Below, in pieces: positions 25,941-33,311 of a DNA stretch of 37,188 bases. The DNA comes from Alphaproteobacteria bacterium. GTDB taxonomy: Bacteria > Pseudomonadota > Alphaproteobacteria > Rhodobacterales > Rhodobacteraceae. Position 1 is the stretch's first letter; the number at the start of each line of letters is the position of its first letter. Position numbers and translations under genes: made by a program. The notes below the pieces were generated by a model. The model saw nothing but the letters and a program-made list of their open reading frames with translations. It did no database searches and was not told the DNA's origin. The stretch covers positions 1-37,188 of the forward strand of contig JAUIIR010000039.1 in NCBI GenBank assembly GCA_030431485.1. Direction: 5' to 3'.

Positions 25941-27095
25941 ATGACCATCGTGCCGATCACCTCCCCCGACCTCGACGCGGTAGAGGTTTCGTGGTTCGCG
26001 GCGCTGTGTTCGGACGACTACGAATTCCTGGGCGTCCCCGATGGCAAGCTGCGCTCAAGCTTCGCACATTGCTCCTCGATCGTGAAAGAGGCCGAAGCGC
26101 AGGGGTTTCGCAACATCCTCTGCCCGTCGTCCTATCAGGTTGGTCAGGACACACTGTCATTCGTCGCCGGATGCGCGCCGATCACCGAGAAGATCAACAT
26201 GCTCGCCGCTGTGCGTTGCGGGGAGATGCAACCGATCATGCTGGCCCGCACCATTGCCACACTGGACCACATGCTCGAAGGGCGACTGACGGTGAACATC
26301 ATCTCGTCGGATTTCCCCGGCGAGAAAGAAGACAGTAAGTTGCGCTACCAGCGGTCCCGCGAAGTGGTGGAGATCCTGAAACAGGCCTGGACCCAAGGCG
26401 AGATCAATTACAAAGGTGAGGTTTACAACTTCGAAGGTCTGACCACCGATCCGGCAGTGCCGTACCAGACGAATGGTCCGCTCTTGTATTTCGGCGGCTA
26501 CTCCCCCGACGCGCTGGAATTGTGCGGCCAGCATTGCGACGTCTACCTGATGTGGCCCGAGCCGAAAGAGGCGCTGGCGCAGCGGATGAAAGACGTGCAC
26601 GCGGTGGCAGACCGCTACCGCCGGACACTGGACTACGGTTTGCGTGTGCATGTCATCGTCCGCGACACCGAGGCCGAAGCCCGCGAATATGCGCAGCACA
26701 TCGTCAGCAAGTTGGACGACGAGCAGGGCAAGACCATCCGCGAACGCGCATTGGACGCGACATCGCTGGGTGTGTCGCACCAATCGAAGAACCGCGAGCT
26801 TGCGGATATGGAAGGCTTTGTCGAACCCCACCTGTGGACCGGAGTCGGACGGGCACGCTCGGGCTGCGGCGCGGCGCTTGTGGGGTCCACCGATCAGGTA
26901 CTGAGCGAGTTGGAACAGTACCAGAAGATGGGCATTCGCGCGTTTATCCTGTCAGGCTACCCGCATCTGGACGAGTGCCGCCATTTCGGCAGCCGCGTGT
27001 TGCCGCAACTGAAGACCGTACAATTGAACGAAGCTTATGGGCGTGTGCCGAACGCAACACCGCTGACGCCGCTTGGCGCGGGGGAGCGGCGCTGA
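25941..27095 (+). CDS. SsuD-like flavin-dependent monooxygenase; candidate sulfoquinovose monooxygenase
   Basis: A 384-residue bacterial luciferase-like (LLM) TIM-barrel monooxygenase of alkanesulfonate monooxygenase type. Family features are VEVSWFAALCSDD near the N-terminus, ATLDHMLEGRLTVNIISSD, the insertion with YQRSREVVEILKQAW, and the late TGVGRARSGCGAALVGS and FILSGYPHLDECRHFG. Such enzymes use FMNH2 and O2 to cleave carbon-sulfur bonds and release sulfite. Next to an aldo-keto reductase and a flavin reductase, it matches SmoC, which converts sulfoquinovose to 6-oxo-glucose plus sulfite. An alkanesulfonate or other sulfonate substrate remains possible. GGAG lies eight bases before the ATG. 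It is the first gene of a rightward operon. Confidence 0.9.
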   Translation: MTIVPITSPDLDAVEVSWFAALCSDDYEFLGVPDGKLRSSFAHCSSIVKEAEAQGFRNILCPSSYQVGQDTLSFVAGCAPITEKINMLAAVRCGEMQPIMLARTIATLDHMLEGRLTVNIISSDFPGEKEDSKLRYQRSREVVEILKQAWTQGEINYKGEVYNFEGLTTDPAVPYQTNGPLLYFGGYSPDALELCGQHCDVYLMWPEPKEALAQRMKDVHAVADRYRRTLDYGLRVHVIVRDTEAEAREYAQHIVSKLDDEQGKTIRERALDATSLGVSHQSKNRELADMEGFVEPHLWTGVGRARSGCGAALVGSTDQVLSELEQYQKMGIRAFILSGYPHLDECRHFGSRVLPQLKTVQLNEAYGRVPNATPLTPLGAGERR

Positions 27096-27135
27096 TGCCT
27101 CCTACCCGTTCACCAGAATTTTATGGAGCCGGTCT

Positions 27136-27156
27136 AGATTCTTCTACGAAGAATCT
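27136..27156 (+). promoter_or_regulatory. Perfect inverted repeat between monooxygenase and reductase genes
   Basis: AGATTCTTC-TAC-GAAGAATCT is a 9-bp perfect stem with a three-base loop. It lies in the 154-bp gap between two genes of the operon, 40 bases after the monooxygenase stop and 93 bases before the reductase. It is AT-rich, unlike a classic GC terminator, and has no T run, so RNA processing, mRNA stabilisation or protein binding are all possible. Confidence 0.5.
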
Positions 27157-27249
27157 GGCCACAGGCCGCAAAGCATGCGCTTTCCAAGAAGCCGCGCGCG
27201 GCATGTCGCAGTGCCACACCCCGAAACCCGAAAAGACCCAAGGATGATC

Positions 27250-28137
27250 ATGGACCGCGTAAAATTCAACGACGCCCTCGAAATGAGCCGCCTTGTCTAT
27301 GGCATGTGGCGGCTGGGTGATGATGCCGACACCAGCGTAGACCACATCCGCAACAAGATCAGTGCGTGCCTGGATCAGGGCATCACGACGATGGATCAGG
27401 CGGATATCTACGGCGGCTACGAGGCCGAAGAAATCCTTGGCAGCGCGCTCACGCCGGAACTGCGCAACCAGATCGAGATCGTCACCAAATGTGATATCGT
27501 GGCCCCTGTGGGCCGTTATGCAGACGCGAAGGTCAAATACTATGACACGTCGCGCGCGCATATCCTGTCCTCGGTCGACCATTCGTTGCGGCTGATGAAG
27601 ATTGACCATATCGACCTGCTGCTGATCCACCGCCCCGACCCGCTGATGGATGCCTGCGAAACCGGCGCTGCGCTTGACGAGGTTGTCGCGTCCGGCAAGG
27701 TCCGCGCAGTTGGCGTGTCAAACTTCCGCCCCTGGGATTGGGAACTGTTGCAGGCGTCGATGAAGACCCCGCTTGTCACAAACCAGATCGAGATCAGCCT
27801 TCTGCATCACGCGCCTTTCACCAATGGCGACATCGCGTTCCACCAGAAGAACGGCCAGCCGCCAATGGCATGGTCGCCGCTGGGGGGCGGGGCTCTTTTC
27901 GAGCCCGCGAACGCCGCGCTGCGTACGGCTCTCAAGACCATTGGCGACGATCAGGGCGTTGACGAAGCGGCTGTTGCAGTCGCCTGGCTCTTGGCGCATC
28001 CGGCGCGCATTCTACCTGTCCTCGGCACCAACAATCTGGACCGCATTGCCCGCATCGGCGATGCTGCCAAGATACAGATCGACCGGGAGACATGGTTTGA
28101 CCTCTACACCCACGCCCTTGGCCATGAAGTGGCCTGA
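27250..28137 (+). CDS. Aldo-keto reductase, YdhF/SmoB-like; candidate 6-oxo-glucose reductase
   Basis: A 295-residue aldo-keto reductase. The catalytic tetrad is visible as D49 and Y54 (in MDQADIYGGY), K80 (VTKCD) and H127 (LLLIHRPDP). The cofactor segments SNFRPWDW and AWSPLGGG follow. The sequence is of the E. coli YdhF type, and its opening LSRLVYGMWR-like segment resembles what I recall of SmoB, the NADPH-dependent 6-oxo-glucose reductase of the sulfo-SMO pathway. I chose the ATG at 27250 because AAGGA is five bases upstream; the ATG at 27244 overlaps that site. It sits between the monooxygenase and flavin reductase genes, the order expected if it reduces the aldehyde left after desulfonation. 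Confidence 0.92.
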   Translation: MDRVKFNDALEMSRLVYGMWRLGDDADTSVDHIRNKISACLDQGITTMDQADIYGGYEAEEILGSALTPELRNQIEIVTKCDIVAPVGRYADAKVKYYDTSRAHILSSVDHSLRLMKIDHIDLLLIHRPDPLMDACETGAALDEVVASGKVRAVGVSNFRPWDWELLQASMKTPLVTNQIEISLLHHAPFTNGDIAFHQKNGQPPMAWSPLGGGALFEPANAALRTALKTIGDDQGVDEAAVAVAWLLAHPARILPVLGTNNLDRIARIGDAAKIQIDRETWFDLYTHALGHEVA

Positions 28138-28145
28138 GACACGCG

Positions 28146-28652
28146 ATGAACGCCTTGACGCATAGTTTCGATCCCGCACAGGACAACAGCCGCGAATTCC
28201 GCGACGCGCTTGGCCGTTTCGGAACCGGGGTCACCGTCATCACCTGCGACGCAGGCGATGGGCCTCTGGGCATCACCGCGAACAGCTTTGCCAGTGTGTC
28301 ACTCGACCCGCCTTTGGTGCTGTGGTCGCCTGCAAAGTCGTCAAGCCGCTATCCGTTCTTCATGGCGGCCGATCATTTCGCGATCCATGTGGTCGGCGCG
28401 GAACAGGCAAATATCTGCAGCGCCTTTGCCCGTGATGGCAATGCCTTTGACCAGTTCGACTGGGAGACCGGCGCGCATGGCGTGCCGCTTCTCAATGGAT
28501 GCCTGAGCCGGTTCGAATGTACCAAGGTGGCCGACCACGACGGCGGGGATCATTCCATCGTTGTGGCCCGGGTACGCCGGGTGACCACGCGCGACGGAGA
28601 CCCACTTTTGTTTTACAGCGGACAGTATGGAGGCTTTACTGGAGCAACGTAA
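28146..28652 (+). CDS. Flavin reductase (FMN partner of the monooxygenase)
   Basis: A 168-residue flavin reductase-like protein of normal length. It has FREFRDALGRF-like N-terminal sequence, the GVTVITC strand, and the FMN-binding segment GITANSFASVSLDPPLVLWS, with a final PLLFYSGQYGGF. It uses NAD(P)H to make FMNH2 and hands it to a two-component monooxygenase. The gene follows the aldo-keto reductase by eight bases and shares its operon with the LLM monooxygenase, its obvious partner. This corresponds to SmoA in the sulfo-SMO model. The ribosome site before the ATG is weak, which suggests translational coupling. Confidence 0.93.
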   Translation: MNALTHSFDPAQDNSREFRDALGRFGTGVTVITCDAGDGPLGITANSFASVSLDPPLVLWSPAKSSSRYPFFMAADHFAIHVVGAEQANICSAFARDGNAFDQFDWETGAHGVPLLNGCLSRFECTKVADHDGGDHSIVVARVRRVTTRDGDPLLFYSGQYGGFTGAT

Positions 28653-28724
28653 ACCGCCCCAATAGAACAACAGATCGTGGCCGTCGGCAGAGGAGGCCGA
28701 CGCGGGACAGGGAGGAGGCCAGTC

Positions 28725-29303
28725 ATGGCCATATTGCTTTGGCTTCTGAAGCCATTGGAAGTCGTGCTCGATATCGTGCTGCGCATCGGGCGCATGATCG
28801 CCATTGTGGCCATCGGCCTGATGGTCGTTGCCATCCTTCTGCAGGTGTTTTTCCGGTATGTTTTGGGTAATGCTCTGCCTTGGCCGGAAGAAGCGGCCAT
28901 CTTCCTGATGCTTTGGATGACCGCAGTGATTGCGCCCTCCGCCTATCGCCGCGGAGGGTTCGTGGCGCTTGAGATTCTGTCCTCTGCTCTGCCGAAACGC
29001 GGCGCGGCGGTCCTCGCGCTGGCTTTGCTGCTGATCTCGGGTGTTGTGCTTTATATCGGCGCCCAGATGGGCTGGGGGGAAATGAACAGCCTCGCGGGCA
29101 AGTTCAAAAGCGCCTCGCTGAAGTATCCCACTGCAGATGGCTGGGAAAAAATGCCAAACTCCTGGCAGATCGCCTCGCTTGTGACCGGGCTGTGGCTGCT
29201 TCTCGTCGTCAATATTGAATTGATCCTGCGCAACCTCATCACCCTGCTGGGGGGCGAAGACCGTTTGCGCTCTCCGCTTGATGCCGAACTGACGGTGGAG
29301 TGA
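28725..29303 (+). CDS. TRAP transporter small permease (DctQ)
   Basis: A 192-residue inner-membrane protein with four hydrophobic helices. The DctQ hallmark VFFRYVLGNALPWPEEAAIF is followed by a charged AYRRGGFVALE loop. It pairs with DctM to form the TRAP membrane unit. The ATG at 28725 has a strong GGGAGGAGG six bases upstream; the open frame extends further upstream without a start of that quality. It lies 72 bp after the flavin reductase and four bases before dctM, so the transporter is part of the same operon as the monooxygenase genes. Confidence 0.94.
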   Translation: MAILLWLLKPLEVVLDIVLRIGRMIAIVAIGLMVVAILLQVFFRYVLGNALPWPEEAAIFLMLWMTAVIAPSAYRRGGFVALEILSSALPKRGAAVLALALLLISGVVLYIGAQMGWGEMNSLAGKFKSASLKYPTADGWEKMPNSWQIASLVTGLWLLLVVNIELILRNLITLLGGEDRLRSPLDAELTVE

Positions 29304-29307
29304 CACG

Positions 29308-30597
29308 ATGCTGGTCTGGTTCCTGCCCCTCTTCCTCGTTTTCCTGATGATCGGCCTCCCGGTGTTCTTCGGAATGCTCGCCGCCCCCGGTATCCTGCTG
29401 TGGCTGAACGGTCAGGATCGCGACCTGATCCTGCTCTATCGCAATGTCTATAACGGCATGGCGTCTTTTCCGCTGATGGCGATCCCGTTCTTCATGCTCG
29501 CGGGCGAGTTGATGAATCGGGGCGGCATCACGATGCGGCTGGTCGAGTTCAGCCAGGCGATGATGGGCCATTTCCGGGGCGGCCTCGCGCATGTGAACGT
29601 GCTGTCATCCATGCTCTTCGCTGGTCTCTCCGGTTCGGCTGTCGCTGACACGTCAGCGCTGGGGTCAATGCTTATCCCGGCAATGGAGAAAGAGGGTTAT
29701 ACCCGCAAATTCGCCGCCGCCATCACCGCTGCGAGTTCCGTCATCGGTCCGATCATTCCGCCCTCGGGCATCATGATCATCTACGCCTATGTGATGGGCG
29801 AAAGCGTCGCCGCGCTTTTCCTCGCCGGGATCGTGCCCGGTATCCTTGTCGGTGTCGGTCTGATGATCATGGTCAAATTCATGGCCGACAAATACGACTT
29901 CCCGGCCTCGCGTGCCAAGGCAAGCTGGGGCGAGCGGGGCAATGCGTCGCTCAAGGCGTTCTTCCCGCTGATGACACCCGTCATCATTCTGGGCGGCATC
30001 CTTGCCGGTGTCTTCACCCCGACCGAAGCCGCAGCCGTTGCAGTGGCCTATGCGATCATCATCGGCATGTTCGTTCTCAAGACGCTCAAAATCTCAGACC
30101 TGCCCGACGTGTTCATGCGCGCAGCAATGACATCGGCCACGGTGCTGTTGCTGGTGGGGGCCGCGATGGCGTTCAAGACGGTGGTTTCACTCTCGCACAC
30201 GCCAGAGATCCTCGCCGAGTTTGTGCTGGGACTAAGCGAGAACCCGTTGATCCTGCTGTTCCTGATCAACCTCTTGCTCTTCGTCGTCGGCATGTTCCTA
30301 GACGCCGGGCCCGCGATCATCATTCTGGGGCCCATCCTTGGTCCGATCTTTGTCGATCTGGGCGTCGACCCCATTCATTTCGCGATCATCATGTCGGTGA
30401 ACCTGACCGTTGGCCTCGCCACGCCTCCGATGGGGCTGGTGCTGTTCGTGGCTTCATCCGTGTCCGGCGAACGGGTCGAGACCATCTCAAAGGCGATCCT
30501 GCCGTTCCTCTTCATCGAGATTGTGGTGATTTTCCTCATCACTTTTATCCCCGAAATATCCATGACCGTTCCGCGCCTCACAGGTTTCGCGGACTGA
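29308..30597 (+). CDS. TRAP transporter large permease (DctM)
   Basis: A 429-residue DctM with about 12 hydrophobic segments, the normal size. Conserved parts are FPLMAIPFFMLAGELMNRGG, the ASSVIGPIIPPSGIMIIYAY segment and NLTVGLATPPMGLVLFVASS. It drives sodium- or proton-coupled uptake of the solute delivered by the periplasmic DctP. It starts four bases after dctQ. The substrate is set mainly by DctP; sulfonate or sugar-type solutes are possible given the neighbours. Confidence 0.96.
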   Translation: MLVWFLPLFLVFLMIGLPVFFGMLAAPGILLWLNGQDRDLILLYRNVYNGMASFPLMAIPFFMLAGELMNRGGITMRLVEFSQAMMGHFRGGLAHVNVLSSMLFAGLSGSAVADTSALGSMLIPAMEKEGYTRKFAAAITAASSVIGPIIPPSGIMIIYAYVMGESVAALFLAGIVPGILVGVGLMIMVKFMADKYDFPASRAKASWGERGNASLKAFFPLMTPVIILGGILAGVFTPTEAAAVAVAYAIIIGMFVLKTLKISDLPDVFMRAAMTSATVLLLVGAAMAFKTVVSLSHTPEILAEFVLGLSENPLILLFLINLLLFVVGMFLDAGPAIIILGPILGPIFVDLGVDPIHFAIIMSVNLTVGLATPPMGLVLFVASSVSGERVETISKAILPFLFIEIVVIFLITFIPEISMTVPRLTGFAD

Positions 30598-30654
30598 CAT
30601 CTGCGGGTCACAGAACCCGTGTAACCGACCAAAGAAAGCTACAGGGAGATACCA

Positions 30655-31713
30655 ATGCTCAAAGGTCTAACCACAGCGGCGCTGACAGCCGCACTGCTCG
30701 CCGGCAGCGCACTGACGGCAGCGGCACAGGATTTCACCATCCGCGCCACAGCCAACTCGAACGAGAACGACGAGGATTATGACGGCCTCGTGGTCTTCAA
30801 GAACCATGTCGAGAACGCCTCGAACGGCCGCATCGCGGTCGAGCTGTTCATCGGCACGCAGCTCTGCTCGGGCGGTGCGGAATGCCTTCAGGGTGTCTCT
30901 GACGGGTCGATCGACGTCTTCGTGACCACGTCTGGCGGTGCCGCGGGTATCTTCCCCTACGTGCAGGTACTCGACCTGCCCTACCTGATGTCGGACGACC
31001 GCGTGGCCGAGCACGTCCTGTCGGGCGACTTCACCCGCACCATGCGCAATATGGCGCTGGAAGACAGCGGCGATACGATCCGTATCATGACCATCGGCAA
31101 CACCGGTGGCTGGCGCAATTTCGCCAACACCAAGCGGCGCGTCACCCAGCCGTCTGACCTTGAAGGCCTGAAGATCCGCACCGTGGTCGCGGACCTGCCG
31201 CAGGAAGTTGTGAAGGCGATGGGCGCGGCCCCGACGCCGATCAGCTGGCCGGAACTCTTCACCTCGTTCCAGACCGGTGTGGTCGACGGTTCCAAGAACG
31301 GCATCACCGACATCATGGGCATGAAATTCCCGGATGCGGGCCTGCAATATGTCACGCTTGACGGTCACGCCTACATGGGCGCGATCTGGGTGATGAACAA
31401 CGAAAAGTTCCTTGGCATGCCCGAAGACATGCGCCGCGTCGTGGTCGACGGCTTTGCCGCGCTCCAGCAGGCGACCTTTGCGTCACCCAAGCGCAAGTCG
31501 ATCCAGGCGTATCAGGACTTTGTTGCCGGCGGCGGTGACCTCTATGTGCCGACCCCCGACGAGAAAGCAGCCTTCCGCGATGCGGCGGCACCGGTGTTCG
31601 AATGGTTCCAGGAAAACGTTGATGGCGGCCCAGAAATCTTTGAGGCACTGACCAAAGCTGTTGAAGAAGCAGAAGCCGATCTGGCGGCAGAATATGAAGC
31701 TGATCTGAACTGA
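30655..31713 (+). CDS. TRAP transporter solute-binding protein (DctP)
   Basis: A 352-residue periplasmic protein. The Sec signal MLKGLTTAALTAALLAGSAL ends near TAAAQ (cleavage after about residue 24). The DctP fold is clear. The conserved anion-binding arginine is R175 (LEGLKIRTV), followed by APTPISWPELFTSFQTGVVD, where the ligand's carboxylate usually docks. An anionic sulfonate headgroup could be bound there in the same way. AGGGAG is six bases before the ATG. Placing the binding protein last rather than first in the TRAP set is common. A strong terminator follows. Confidence 0.96.
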   Translation: MLKGLTTAALTAALLAGSALTAAAQDFTIRATANSNENDEDYDGLVVFKNHVENASNGRIAVELFIGTQLCSGGAECLQGVSDGSIDVFVTTSGGAAGIFPYVQVLDLPYLMSDDRVAEHVLSGDFTRTMRNMALEDSGDTIRIMTIGNTGGWRNFANTKRRVTQPSDLEGLKIRTVVADLPQEVVKAMGAAPTPISWPELFTSFQTGVVDGSKNGITDIMGMKFPDAGLQYVTLDGHAYMGAIWVMNNEKFLGMPEDMRRVVVDGFAALQQATFASPKRKSIQAYQDFVAGGGDLYVPTPDEKAAFRDAAAPVFEWFQENVDGGPEIFEALTKAVEEAEADLAAEYEADLN

Positions 31714-31732
31714 TCCGGCTCGCATTGCACAA

Positions 31733-31763
31733 GGGGCCCCGGAGGACACTCCGGGGCCTTTTT
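31733..31763 (+). terminator. Intrinsic terminator of the monooxygenase-TRAP operon
   Basis: A perfect 10-bp stem GGCCCCGGAG / CTCCGGGGCC with loop GACA is followed at once by TTTTT. It begins 20 bases after the DctP stop. This is the clearest rho-independent terminator in the window. Confidence 0.93.
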
Positions 31764-31810
31764 GTTGGAATATGGTAGAGGCGTGCCGGGCACCTACCCA
31801 GCATGCGAAA

Positions 31811-31889
31811 CCGTCATCCTCGGACGTGACCCGGGAATCTCTGTTGCACGTGTTCTTGCCGCCTCGGGCGAAGACCCGAGGAGGACCGT
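31811..31889. repeat. Palindromic intergenic repeat element
   Basis: The ends are imperfect inverted repeats, ACCGTCATCCTCGG at 31811-31824 and CCGAGGAGGACCGT at 31876-31889. Inside the right part, CCTCGGG / CCCGAGG forms a 7-bp hairpin (31862-31881). The style (TCATCCTCGG...GACCCG) is that of the dispersed palindromic repeats common between genes in Alphaproteobacteria. It lies just after the TRAP operon terminator. Confidence 0.6.
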
Positions 31890-32633
31890 ATATCTTTTAG
31901 GAGAAGAAGCGGCGCCGCCCCGATGGGTCTGACGGATCTCTCTGTTCTGCCGGGGTCTCCCCCGGGACCTGTGCCCGTGCCAAGGGCCTATTGAAACCGG
32001 TTTCTCATGGTCGCCCCCGTCACAGGGCACAAGAGAGATGTCAGTTTATGGGTCGCGGCATGGGAGTGACCCTTCCCGCGCGATGCGCATCGTGGGCGGG
32101 GGTATGCCGGAAGGATGGTTAAGGGGTGGGAAACGGAGCGTTCGGTTGGGAGCCGCGCATCGAAGGCGCAGGCGGACGCGATCATACCGTCGATCCTTTT
32201 GATTTATCCCAGGCACATCCGAAGAAGGTCGACACCTCGCGTGGTCCCCACGCGGAGTCTTACTCGGTCCGATGGACATTTTTCTGCGTGGCTCAAGTGG
32301 ATCGCTTCTCTCATCAACAATGCACCAATTTGGGGGCCGTCGTGGCATTGATCCCAAGCTGCAGGCTCAGCTCCGCGACCAAAGCTAGCGATCTGATCAT
32401 GCAGGTATAAAATTTGTCCGGCATCAGGATACGGTGCTGGTCCCATCGTTTCATGAGTTTACGGCGGAGAACGGGAGATGAAGCCTTGTTGCGACGTGAC
32501 TGGATCAGGATTTCGAGCATTATCAGTGCCTTGGCCGTTCTTTCGAACCAGATCGCAAAGTCCTTCCTATAGTCCCAAAACGGTGTTCGGTAGCTGGATC
32601 ATTCAACCCAATGGGAACCAGAGTGTCTTTTGT
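31890..32633. other. About 740 bp without a convincing gene
   Basis: There is a short perfect hairpin CCGGGG-TCTC-CCCCGG at 31950-31965. Reading frames here are short and lack family features. The best is a 68-codon reverse frame at 32314-32520 with AAGG eight bases before its ATG and a helical LALVAELSLQLG segment; I do not recognise it. Coding density and base composition change here, between the TRAP operon and the signalling genes, which fits a decayed or inserted segment. Confidence 0.5.
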
Positions 32634-33044
32634 CTAGCTGCGATCGGCTGGCACTGACGTGCGCGCATGCTGAGTGGTCGGAGCCCTGGTCAGAGCCTCC
32701 GCCAATTTGGCCTTCCTCACGGGCTTTTTCAGGTAGGTATAGTCCATTTTGGAAAGCGGTTCGCTGAACTTCGTCAAATCCAAAAAACCGGTTAGGAAAA
32801 TGATCTTGATCCGTCCTTCGGACAGATCCCAGGCCGCTGTCGCGACATCCATGCCGCCCAGATCACCGGGCATCGAAATATCTGTCACCAATACGTCGAA
32901 GTCACTGCCGGACTGCAAGAGCTTAATGGCAGCCTTCGGATCGTTTACCACGGTGACATTGTGGTCGAGGCGCTTCATTTGGGCTGCCAGAATTTCACAA
33001 ACCACTTGATCGTCGTCTAGGAACAATATGTCCAGGCCGCGCAT
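32634..33044 (-). CDS. Single-domain response regulator (receiver only)
   Basis: A 136-residue CheY-like receiver with no output domain. Acidic residues D10-D12 (LFLDDDQ), the phospho-acceptor D55 (VLVTDISMPG), T85 (IFLTGF) and the lysine at 106-107 (YLKKPV) are all present. A basic 20-residue tail follows. I chose the ATG at 33044, with GAGGTGG just upstream; an in-frame GTG at 33050 overlaps that site. It follows the hybrid kinase on the same strand after 267 bp and may exchange phosphate with it. Confidence 0.93.
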   Translation of the reverse strand: MRGLDILFLDDDQVVCEILAAQMKRLDHNVTVVNDPKAAIKLLQSGSDFDVLVTDISMPGDLGGMDVATAAWDLSEGRIKIIFLTGFLDLTKFSEPLSKMDYTYLKKPVRKAKLAEALTRAPTTQHARTSVPADRS

Positions 33045-33311
33045 ATCCACCTCGTTTCACCTATGCTGGCTTTGTAGCAAGACTGTTTTCATGCACCAAA
33101 CCGATCAGCAAGATCGTGAATGGGAAACAACGTGCTCTGCTGCCAGGTAATGGACGGGTAGCCCGGTGCATCGTACTGCGCGCCGCAGTGCACCTGGTTT
33201 CCCTGTCTCCTCATCGCCTCGGAAATCTGAGCTACGGCTGCGCCTGATAGCGGCCACCGGTGTGACGACGGCTTATTCTGCATCGAACCGAAGATCCCTT
33301 GTTTTTGATTA

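Noticed and set aside
28341..29306. A 321-codon reverse open frame across the flavin reductase and dctQ
   Set aside because: It is antisense to two well-supported genes and its translation is rich in His, Gln and Arg, as in shadow frames.
32314..32520. 68-codon reverse frame in the gene-poor segment
   Set aside because: It has a modest ribosome site only, no family recognised, and low-complexity surroundings; mentioned under the gap, not called as a gene.
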